A stretch of DNA of 10,107 bases from an uncultured Lachnospiraceae bacterium. Its GTDB lineage: Bacteria > Bacillota > Clostridia > Lachnospirales > Lachnospiraceae. The stretch lies in contig CAMNQN010000122.1 in assembly GCA_946549155.1 (NCBI GenBank), positions 1-10,107 of the forward strand. The letters run 5' to 3'. The notes beneath the pieces were generated by a model. It searched no databases, was not told where the DNA came from, and saw only the letters and a list, made by a program, of their open reading frames with translations. Both the position numbers and the translations under genes were made by a program. This document shows positions 1 through 5,640 of the stretch, piece by piece. How positions within the stretch are numbered: the first letter of the stretch is position 1; every line of letters starts with the position of its first letter.

Positions 1-60
1 GGCTCCGCGCTTTCCCTTCCTGCGTCCTGCTAATTAACCAAACACGAAGAACATTAACCA
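1..60 (-). repeat. Intergenic repeat, copy A (partial, runs off the left edge)
   Basis: Read on the minus strand, this stretch matches copies B (near 1497-1641) and C (near 9969-10107). A and B share AATGTTCTTCGTGTTT without mismatch. After a short variable spot all three share a GTTAAyTA block and GGACGCAGGAA. The copy begins right after the terminator of the protease gene and continues past the start of the window, so its far end cannot be seen. It lies on the opposite strand from copy B and points away from the protease unit. I do not recognise the family. It could be a non-coding RNA gene or a small non-autonomous mobile repeat. Confidence 0.75.
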
Positions 61-65
61 GTGAT

Positions 66-130
66 AAAAAGAGGCGATGCAGGTTCAAACCTCCGGAAGC
101 ATCTCCGGATATTTGAGCCTGCACCGCCTC
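66..130 (-). terminator. Rho-independent terminator of the metallopeptidase gene
   Basis: The 19-nt arms at 71-89 and 112-130 are inverted repeats. In minus-strand RNA one pair is G-U and one is a C-A mismatch. An inner CCGGA/TCCGG stem sits in the loop. The 3' arm is followed on the minus strand by CTTTTTATC. The T run is on the minus side only, so this ends transcription of the protease gene whose stop codon is at 194-196. Confidence 0.85.
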
Positions 131-193
131 TGCATCATTCGTACCCTTCCGGGTATCCAAATGAATGAACTTAGTCCTGACAGGAATAATCTT

Positions 194-1162
194 TTATTTC
201 CAGACTGCTTTGTATACCGTTTTCATGGTATTCACTCTGGAATCCGTAATGTTGGCAAGTGCCTGCACAATCGCATTGTAGGTATTCGGCCTGGACTGTT
301 TGAGAGCGCCGGGGTTTTCACAGTAGTTCTTAAAGGACTCCGCAAAATACTCCGAACTGTTCTGTAAAACATACGCCTTATTGGAAGCAGTATATTTGGA
401 TTTTTCCGTATTGTACGCATTGGCAATCATGCTCTTTACCGCAGAGGTACCGCCCACAAACTCAACGAAATGTCCCAGCTCATGATATACTGTGGAATCC
501 AGCTTCCGCAGTGTGATCGTCTGACTTCTTGCATCAAAACAGCCGGAATAGGAAACGCTTGGATTTACCACTACCTTAAAGCCCATACTGTCAAACGCGT
601 TCAGTGCTCTGGAATCAGCAACAGACGCAACGTTTCTTATATTATAGGTTCCCGCCTCAGAAGCAGTGGACGCAGCAGGCGCGGCTGCCTTCTTATCGGA
701 TGATAAATTCGCAAGCTGTGTCGTAGTCGTAACTACAGTGGTAATCACCTTAGACTGCGTAGTTTTTACCTTAGAATTTTTTTTAGTCATAGTCTTAATT
801 GTGGTATCCACTTTGGTACTTTTCTTTACCTTCTGCTTGCTGCTGGAAGTTGTCTTCGTGGTGGTCTTTGAAGACTTTTTCGTTGTGGTGCTGCTTTTCT
901 TTGCCTTTGACCGCATTTTCGTTTTTTTCGTGGTAGTCTTTGTGGTCACCTTTCGTGTAGTTTTTGTACCGGATGCCAGCGGTACCTCATCCTGCTCCGC
1001 TTCAATCGTCTCCGGGTCCACAAAAGTAACCAGCTCCGGAATGTCGGACTTCCCTGAATTATGATAGGTCACAAGTCCCGTTCCAACAACCACCGCAGCT
1101 AACGCCAGACAAACAAATTTCTTTCCAATACCCTTATGCTCTTCAAAAAAATTCTTCTTCAT
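194..1162 (-). CDS. Exported zinc metallopeptidase, PPEP-1/anthrax lethal factor-like domain
   Basis: Probably a 322-residue extracytoplasmic zinc endopeptidase. The start at 1162 is preferred because AGAGAGG lies 9 nt upstream; in-frame ATGs at 1171 and 1186 lie against or beyond this site. Residues 1-15 are charged and 16-31 form one hydrophobic segment without a clear lipobox or cleavage site, so it is an uncleaved anchor or a signal peptide. Residues about 66-148 are a low-complexity Thr/Lys/Ser stalk, perhaps crossing the cell wall. The C-terminal domain (about 172-322) has YHELGHFVEF, with His227 and His231 as likely zinc ligands and Glu228 as catalytic base, and EYFAESF, with Glu275 as likely third ligand. 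The 44-residue gap from His231 to Glu275 is close to the 45 known for lethal factor. The block around FAESF, ending in PNTYNAIVQAL, resembles the end of C. difficile PPEP-1 (from memory). Pro-Pro specificity is not shown. Expression is predicted to be under a c-di-GMP riboswitch. The unit is monocistronic and flanked by repeats. Confidence 0.85.
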   Translation of the reverse strand: MKKNFFEEHKGIGKKFVCLALAAVVVGTGLVTYHNSGKSDIPELVTFVDPETIEAEQDEVPLASGTKTTRKVTTKTTTKKTKMRSKAKKSSTTTKKSSKTTTKTTSSSKQKVKKSTKVDTTIKTMTKKNSKVKTTQSKVITTVVTTTTQLANLSSDKKAAAPAASTASEAGTYNIRNVASVADSRALNAFDSMGFKVVVNPSVSYSGCFDARSQTITLRKLDSTVYHELGHFVEFVGGTSAVKSMIANAYNTEKSKYTASNKAYVLQNSSEYFAESFKNYCENPGALKQSRPNTYNAIVQALANITDSRVNTMKTVYKAVWK

Positions 1163-1255
1163 CTTTTCCATCCTCTCTTTTTGCAATCAAATCCACATTG
1201 CAGTTCTGGGATGCTTACTCTTACGGAGAAAATCAGTCAGCGCATATTTTCCGTC

Positions 1256-1288
1256 AAAAAACCGCCTATATCGTCAGATATACGCGGC
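1256..1288 (-). terminator. Intrinsic terminator acting as riboswitch expression platform
   Basis: In the minus-strand RNA, CCGCGTATAT (1278-1287) pairs with ATATAGGCGG (1262-1271), with one G-G mismatch, and six U follow (1256-1261). It lies between the c-di-GMP aptamer and the metallopeptidase start, about 90 nt before the ATG, so it would stop transcription before the gene. The foot of its 5' arm is also part of an 8-bp alternative pairing with the aptamer. Downstream leader 1163-1255 holds another imperfect hairpin (about 1223-1254) without a U run, and no further gene. Confidence 0.85.
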
Positions 1289-1341
1289 TGCCTCCTTCAA
1301 GATACGCATCTTAAAACCATCTGATCACCAGATGGTAAAAT

Positions 1342-1418
1342 GTGGCAACCGGCTGTCCTAGTATCTGTCTACCTTAGACCCTTGGCTTTGCGTCCCAGTG
1401 TTTCCACAGGTTTGCCTT
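1342..1418 (-). promoter_or_regulatory. Cyclic di-GMP-I (GEMM-I) riboswitch aptamer
   Basis: Reading the minus strand, the conserved elements appear in family order: GGCAAACC at the 5' side; a P2 hairpin capped by a GAAA tetraloop (1401-1404 on the plus strand); GGGACGCAAAGCC; the GGTCTAAGG receptor side of P3; and ACTAGGACAGCCGGTTGCC at the 3' end. P1 is GGCAA (1412-1416) with TTGCC (1344-1348). These are hallmark sequences of the class I c-di-GMP aptamer, which docks the GNRA loop into P3 and binds c-di-GMP at the three-helix junction. It lies about 10 nt after the predicted transcription start and controls the exported metallopeptidase downstream. Confidence 0.95.
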
Positions 1419-1434
1419 TTTATTTATCATCACA

Positions 1435-1463
1435 ATTATATGCCGCTCGCCTGGAAATGTCAA
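1435..1463 (-). promoter_or_regulatory. Perfect-consensus vegetative promoter of the riboswitch-protease unit
   Basis: On the minus strand TTGACA (1458-1463) and TATAAT (1435-1440) are separated by exactly 17 nt, matching the primary sigma factor consensus at all 12 positions. The predicted start near 1428 leaves only a few nucleotides before the aptamer. Initiation is probably strong and unregulated, which leaves control to the riboswitch. Confidence 0.92.
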
Positions 1464-1496
1464 CCTCTTTTAGTACTTTTTCCAGGTTAAATTACT

Positions 1497-1641
1497 GTTC
1501 AGGTATCAATGTTCTTCGTGTTTTGTTAACTACCCGGACGCAGGAAGAGACGGGCGCACAGGGCCACAAGCATCTGGAAAATAACTCCGGATACCAAGAA
1601 AATCTAAGATGCAGCCGGGCGAAAATTTCGGGCACCTGAAC
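1497..1641 (+). repeat. Intergenic repeat, copy B (complete copy, possible structured RNA)
   Basis: The conserved part starts near 1508 and aligns with copy C as far as CGGGCACC (1629-1636). Shared blocks are TTCGTGTTT, GTTAACTAC, GGACGCAGGAA, AGACGGG, TCTGGAAAA, GGATAC, AAGAAA, GATG and AGCCG. TCTGGA and TCCGGA (1573-1578 and 1586-1591) can form a hairpin with a 7-nt loop. GCATCT (1570-1575) and AGATGC (1607-1612) can also pair, in competition with it. In this copy GTTCAGGT (1497-1504) and ACCTGAAC (1634-1641) form a perfect closing repeat, which copies A and C lack. The reading frames are not conserved between copies, so it is unlikely to encode a peptide. It ends just before the promoter of the exonuclease gene. 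Confidence 0.75.
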
Positions 1642-1651
1642 AATAATCCGG

Positions 1652-1680
1652 TTAACATTTTTCCGGTGCTGTGCTAAAAT
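1652..1680 (+). promoter_or_regulatory. Vegetative promoter of the RNase H-fold exonuclease gene
   Basis: TTAACA (1652-1657) and TAAAAT (1675-1680) each match the -35 and -10 consensus at five of six positions and have the optimal 17-nt spacer. The start would fall near 1687, giving a leader of about 30 nt with an AGGAG site at 1704-1708, 8 nt before the ATG. Confidence 0.82.
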
Positions 1681-1716
1681 GTTCCTGTTCTACTATTTGA
1701 TACAGGAGAAAAAACT

Positions 1717-2826
1717 ATGATCATCAAGGAAACCACCACCGCTTTTTCAGACTCTATTCTGCAAGCCCGCGGGTTAGACCCGGAGCACTGCGTATTTTTC
1801 GATATCGAGACCACCGGCTTTAAAGCCCGGACCTCCCATCTGTATCTGATCGGAGCAGCCTTTCGCTGCCCGGACACCTCCCGTTGGACAATACGGCAAT
1901 GGCTGTCTGAAAACACCAGCGAAGAGGCTGCACTGCTGAACGCCTTTTCGGATTTTCTGTGCAGCTTTCATACGCTGCTGCACTTTAACGGGAAGCGCTT
2001 TGACCTTCCCTATCTGGAGGAAAAGTATACACAGCACCAGCTTATCTCCCCCCTCCGGTCCCTGGAATCCGTGGATCTCTACCAGGATTTCCGCCCGCTG
2101 AAATCCTTTTTACGCCTGGAGCACATGAACCAGAAAGCACTGGAAGGCTTTCTGGGCCTGGAGAGAAACGATCAGTATGACGGTGGAAGGCTGATTCCCG
2201 TATACAAATCTTTCTGCAAAACTGCTTCCCCGGAGGCGCTGCAGCTGCTTCTGCTCCACAATCAGGAGGATGTATCCGGAATGCTCGCATTAACCTCTCT
2301 CTATGGATACGTGGATTTCCTGACCCCTCCGGAGGATGCCCAGGTTTCACCCCAGTTTCTGGAAAACCGGGACGGCACCCGGAACCTGCTGCTCACTTTT
2401 CCCTTGCGTACCCCGGTTCCCACCCCGGTATCCCATTCCTGTCCCTTCGGCTATCTGACCATAAACAAAAGCACCGGAAAGCTTCTGCTGCCGATGCTTG
2501 ATGGTACACTCTATTACTTTTTTGAGGATTATAAAAATTACTATTACCTGCCCCAGGAGGATCAGGCCATTCACAAAAGTGTGGCGGCCTATGTCGGGAA
2601 GGAATATCGCCAGCCCGCAAAACGGGAAAATTGCTACACCAAGAAAGCCGGCCTTTTCCTGCCCCAGCCGGAACCGCTTTTCACTCCTGCCTTCCGCCGG
2701 AAGTATAAGGATAACCTGTCCTGGTTTCTCTGGCAGGAGGAAGCGTGGATCACGCCTGACTCCTGGTCCCGGTATCTTGCCTCTCTGCTTCGCAGTATTG
2801 CTGCTGAAAGCCCATCGAACCAATAG
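1717..2826 (+). CDS. YprB-like RNase H-fold (DEDD) exonuclease family protein
   Basis: A 369-residue cytoplasmic protein that probably cuts nucleic acid 3' to 5'. The N-terminal 200 residues carry the DEDD nuclease pattern: FFDIETTGF at 27-35 gives acidic residues Asp29 and Glu31, HFNGKRFDLPYL near 89-100 gives Asp96, and HNQEDV at 181-186 gives His181 and Asp185. This matches the RNase_H_2 group typified by B. subtilis YprB. The C-terminal half (about 200-369) has no motif I recognise and no obvious TPR pattern; B. subtilis YprB is longer. The start is fixed by AGGAG 8 nt upstream. The gene has its own promoter and faces the converging S1-protein operon. Substrate and physiological role are unknown even for the family. 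Catalytic residues look intact. Confidence 0.85.
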   Translation: MIIKETTTAFSDSILQARGLDPEHCVFFDIETTGFKARTSHLYLIGAAFRCPDTSRWTIRQWLSENTSEEAALLNAFSDFLCSFHTLLHFNGKRFDLPYLEEKYTQHQLISPLRSLESVDLYQDFRPLKSFLRLEHMNQKALEGFLGLERNDQYDGGRLIPVYKSFCKTASPEALQLLLLHNQEDVSGMLALTSLYGYVDFLTPPEDAQVSPQFLENRDGTRNLLLTFPLRTPVPTPVSHSCPFGYLTINKSTGKLLLPMLDGTLYYFFEDYKNYYYLPQEDQAIHKSVAAYVGKEYRQPAKRENCYTKKAGLFLPQPEPLFTPAFRRKYKDNLSWFLWQEEAWITPDSWSRYLASLLRSIAAESPSNQ

Positions 2827-2831
2827 CTATC

Positions 2832-2891
2832 AAAAAAAGCTGTCACAAAATAACAGGGGACATTACTGATATCCTGCTATTTTGCGACAGC
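2832..2891 (-). terminator. Rho-independent terminator of the minus-strand operon
   Basis: Arms at 2839-2857 and 2873-2891 form a 19-bp stem in the minus-strand RNA, 17 Watson-Crick pairs and two G-U pairs, followed by UUUUUUU (2832-2838). In the plus-strand RNA the same two positions are A-C mismatches and no U run follows, so the element is built for the minus strand. It lies 33 nt past the stop of the S1 protein gene. I see no separate terminator for the converging exonuclease gene. Confidence 0.92.
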
Positions 2892-2924
2892 CCATGCTTC
2901 ACTATCTGCAAATATTCGTTAAAA

Positions 2925-4013
2925 TTATTCCTCTACGGGAACCTCTTCTTCCACCGGAGCAGCCGTCTCCAGGGCTTTCATGCTCAGGCTGATCTTCTTA
3001 TCCTCTTCGTTGAAATCCACTACCTTGGCAGTGATCTCCTGTCCGGCCTTCAGCACGTCAGAGGGCTTGTCCACATGCTCATGAGAAATCTGGGATACAT
3101 GAAGCAGTGCGTCCACTCCCGGCTCCAGTTCTACGAAAGCACCGAAATCCGTCATGCGCGCCACGCGTCCGGTCACCACATTACCAGCCGCAAATTTCTC
3201 CGCCGCGTTCAGCCACGGATTCTTCTCCGGGAATTTCAGGCTCAGAGCAATCTTCTCACCGCTGATGTCCTTAATCAGAACCTCCAGCTTCTCGCCTACC
3301 TTAAATACCTTCTTCGGGTTCTCCACATGTCCCCAGGACATCTCAGAGATATGAAGCAGGCCGTCCGCTCCGCCCAAATCAATGAATGCACCGAAATCCG
3401 TCACATTCTTCACAACACCTTCTACCACATCGCCGATGGCAATTCTCTCAAAGAGTGCTTTCTGCATCTCAGCCTTTCTCGCAACTAAAAGCTGCTTGCG
3501 GTCACCGATAATTCTTCTTCTTCTGGGGTTAAACTCTGTGATAACAAACTCGATCTCCTGACCTGCGTATTTCTCCAGGTTCTTCTCATAGGTATCGGAA
3601 ACCAGGCTAGCCGGGATAAATACGCGGGCCTCGTCTACCACTACGCTCAAACCGCCGCCAAGCACCTGAACCACCGGAGCTGTCAGAACCTCCTGGTTAT
3701 TAAAGGCTTCTTCCAGTCTCTTATTTCCTTTTTCTGCTGCCAGTCTCTTATAAGTGAGAAGGATCTGTCCCTCTCCATCATTCACCTTCAGAACCTTTGC
3801 TTCCATGGTGTCGCCTTCATGTACCACTTCCCGAAGATCTACGCCATTGTCGTTGGTATATTCATTTCTGGTAATGATGCCATCTGCCTTACAGCCGATA
3901 TTTAAGATGATCTCGTCTTCTTTTACGCCGATAACAGTACCTTCGACTACCTCTCCATTATGAATTGTTTTAAATGATTCTTCCAGCATTTGTTCAAAAC
4001 TCAACTCAGACAT
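2925..4013 (-). CDS. rpsA: Four-domain S1 RNA-binding protein (ribosomal protein S1 homologue)
   Basis: A 362-residue protein with four S1 (OB-fold) repeats at about 19-89, 107-175, 194-261 and 278-347. Repeats three and four are the most canonical, with VTDFGAF then LLHISEMSW, and MTDFGAF then LLHVSQIS. The C-terminal tail is acidic (PVEEEVPVEE). Firmicute S1 homologues bind mRNA and are thought to help translation initiation or RNA turnover; this one is shorter than the six-domain enterobacterial S1. The start is supported by GAGGAGG about 10 nt upstream, inside the end of ispH. The ATG overlaps the ispH 3' end by 13 nt in another frame, so translational coupling is likely. It is the last gene before the operon terminator. 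Confidence 0.92.
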   Translation of the reverse strand: MSELSFEQMLEESFKTIHNGEVVEGTVIGVKEDEIILNIGCKADGIITRNEYTNDNGVDLREVVHEGDTMEAKVLKVNDGEGQILLTYKRLAAEKGNKRLEEAFNNQEVLTAPVVQVLGGGLSVVVDEARVFIPASLVSDTYEKNLEKYAGQEIEFVITEFNPRRRRIIGDRKQLLVARKAEMQKALFERIAIGDVVEGVVKNVTDFGAFIDLGGADGLLHISEMSWGHVENPKKVFKVGEKLEVLIKDISGEKIALSLKFPEKNPWLNAAEKFAAGNVVTGRVARMTDFGAFVELEPGVDALLHVSQISHEHVDKPSDVLKAGQEITAKVVDFNEEDKKISLSMKALETAAPVEEEVPVEE

Positions 4014-4939
4014 TGTTTTGAAACCTCCTCAATCAAATTATTTGGGGTCGATGCCCCTGCTGTAATACCTACGCAACCCCTGGATGGCAATAGCCGAATA
4101 TCCAAATCAACGAGTGTCTGTATATAGTAAGTATTTGCACATTCTTTTCTGCATATTTCAAATAACTTCTGTGTATTGGAACTGTGCTTTCCGCCAATGA
4201 CGATCATGGCATCCGCCTGTCTCGCAATCTCTCTGGCTTCTGTCTGACGCTCTTCCGTCGCATTACATATGGTATTCAAAATATCAGAACTATCATACCG
4301 CACTTTTGAAATAATTTCAACTAATTTATCAAATTTCTTGTAATTAAATGTCGTCTGACTTACGATGCAGAGAGAATTTTTGCTTTCCCGGAAAGCCTGG
4401 GGCGGCATTTCGCTGTTTTTCGCGCTCCCAGCCACCCTACCAGGCTGTTTTTCCCCGCCTGCGGCCGCTTCCTTGGAGCGCACAAATTCCAGAGCCTCCT
4501 CCTGAGTCTCAATCACCGTCACCAAGCCCGAGGCCCATCCTCGGATTCCCTGCACCTCCGGATGGTTGGCGTTTCCAATGATAACGATGTCCGCGCCCTC
4601 TGCACTTTTTCTTTCTACAATTTTATGAATCTTCTTTACAAAGGGGCAGGTAGCGTCCACCAACTGAAGGCCCTGCGCCTCGATCATGCCGTATATATTC
4701 TTTGATACCCCATGGGAACGGATAATCACCGTTCCGTCTGTAATTTTACTCAGCTCCTCCTCATCGTGGATAACCACCACTCCCCGCTCCTCCAGATCCC
4801 GCACCACCTCTTCATTGTGAATGATGGGACCGTAGGTGTAAATGGGCTTTCTTCCCTTTTCTACCTGCTCATACACCTGGTTCACCGCCCGGCGCACGCC
4901 GAAGCAGAAACCTGCCGTCTTTGCAACGATCACTTCCAT
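4001..4939 (-). CDS. ispH: 4-hydroxy-3-methylbut-2-enyl diphosphate reductase
   Basis: The last enzyme of the MEP isoprenoid pathway, reducing HMBPP to IPP and DMAPP with an iron-sulfur cluster. The three cluster cysteines are visible: Cys12 in GFCFGV, Cys98 in DATCPF and Cys225 in NTICNAT. Substrate-site motifs include PIIHN (His41), ANHPEVQG (His126, Glu128), SQTTFN (194-199), HSSNTQ (252-257) and GASTPN (295-300). At 312 residues it exceeds the usual 280-290, because an Ala/Gly/Lys/Pro-rich segment of about 30 residues (roughly 156-186) interrupts the region before SQTTFN. The segment keeps the frame and the catalytic residues are intact, so function is probably retained. The gene starts 15 nt after the cmk stop and overlaps the S1 gene by 13 nt. 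Many clostridia carry IspH and S1 as one fused protein; here they are separate. Confidence 0.95.
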   Translation of the reverse strand: MEVIVAKTAGFCFGVRRAVNQVYEQVEKGRKPIYTYGPIIHNEEVVRDLEERGVVVIHDEEELSKITDGTVIIRSHGVSKNIYGMIEAQGLQLVDATCPFVKKIHKIVERKSAEGADIVIIGNANHPEVQGIRGWASGLVTVIETQEEALEFVRSKEAAAGGEKQPGRVAGSAKNSEMPPQAFRESKNSLCIVSQTTFNYKKFDKLVEIISKVRYDSSDILNTICNATEERQTEAREIARQADAMIVIGGKHSSNTQKLFEICRKECANTYYIQTLVDLDIRLLPSRGCVGITAGASTPNNLIEEVSKQCLS

Positions 4940-4954
4940 ATCCCACTCTCCCTG

Positions 4955-5620
4955 CTATCTGCGCTCCGCTGCCAGCGACTTGATTTTATCCACCACTTCC
5001 TCTATGGTCATATAAGAGGAATCGATCCGTACCGCATCCTCCGCCTGCCGCAGCGGGGCGGTCGCCCTGTGCATGTCCCGGTAATCCCTCTCCTCTATAT
5101 CCTTCTCGATTTTTTCCAGCGTACACTGCTCTCCCTTTTCCTGCTGCTCCAAATATCTTCTCCTGGCCCGGGCCTCAATGGACGCGGTGAGATAAACTTT
5201 CAACTGGGCGTCCGGCAGAATCATGGTTCCGATGTCCCGGCCATCCATAAGCACATCAAATCTGGCCGCCAGAGATCTCTGCAGCTCCAGCAGCTTTGCC
5301 CGGACGATGGGTTTCGCGGAGGAACGGCTGGCCATCCTGCTCACCTCTTCTGTGCGGATCAGCCCCGTAACATTCTCCCCATTCAGCTTCATCTGCTGCT
5401 CCCCATTTTCATAGGCAATGGAAATCTCCATCCCTTCCAATGCCGCTGCCAGCTCCTGTTCCTGCTCACAGTCCACCTGATTTCTCAGCAGGTATAACGC
5501 GATGGTGCGGTACATCGCCCCGGTGTCCACATAGATAAATCCCAATTCCTCCGCCACCCGTTTTGCGATGGTGCTCTTTCCTGCTCCTGCAGGCCCGTCT
5601 ATGGCAATATTAAAGCTCAT
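4955..5620 (-). CDS. cmk: (d)CMP kinase
   Basis: Phosphorylates CMP and dCMP with ATP in pyrimidine nucleotide recycling; cytoplasmic. With the start at 5620 the protein has 221 residues, the normal size. GGAGG stands 8 nt before this ATG; the in-frame ATG at 5644 lies on the stop of the preceding gene and lacks such a site. Motifs: P-loop GPAGAGKST (9-17), YVDTGAMYR (30-38), DGRDIGT (126-132), and the C-terminal lid and CMP-binding stretch around RDYRDMHRATAPL through DAVRIDSS (about 178-202). It lies between an HI0933-family flavoprotein gene and ispH, an order common in Clostridia. Confidence 0.95.
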   Translation of the reverse strand: MSFNIAIDGPAGAGKSTIAKRVAEELGFIYVDTGAMYRTIALYLLRNQVDCEQEQELAAALEGMEISIAYENGEQQMKLNGENVTGLIRTEEVSRMASRSSAKPIVRAKLLELQRSLAARFDVLMDGRDIGTMILPDAQLKVYLTASIEARARRRYLEQQEKGEQCTLEKIEKDIEERDYRDMHRATAPLRQAEDAVRIDSSYMTIEEVVDKIKSLAAERR

Positions 5621-5640
5621 TCTGTTTTCCTCCCTTTTTC

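Noticed and set aside
666..1064. Plus-strand open frame of 132 codons rich in Val and Phe
   Set aside because: It is the antisense of the Thr/Lys-rich stalk of the metallopeptidase. The composition follows from reverse-complementing ACN and AAR codons, and it lacks a ribosome binding site.
1340..1639. Plus-strand open frame of 99 codons through the riboswitch and repeat B
   Set aside because: It is antisense to the aptamer and promoter, then enters repeat B. The same frame in copy C gives an unrelated sequence, so it is not coding.
1497..1641. Repeat B as a MITE with terminal inverted repeats
   Set aside because: The TGTTCAGGT/ACCTGAACA ends are specific to this copy. A and C do not share them and no target-site duplication is visible, so a classical MITE is not supported.
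1525..1656. Integron attC-like site suggested by two GTTAAC sequences
   Set aside because: The pair is about 125 nt apart without the imperfect palindrome of an attC site. The second GTTAAC belongs to the exonuclease promoter, and no integrase is present.
4712..5497. Plus-strand open frame of 261 codons
   Set aside because: It lies antisense across ispH and cmk, which have intact family motifs. Its His/Pro/Leu-rich product resembles no family I know and there is no start signal.
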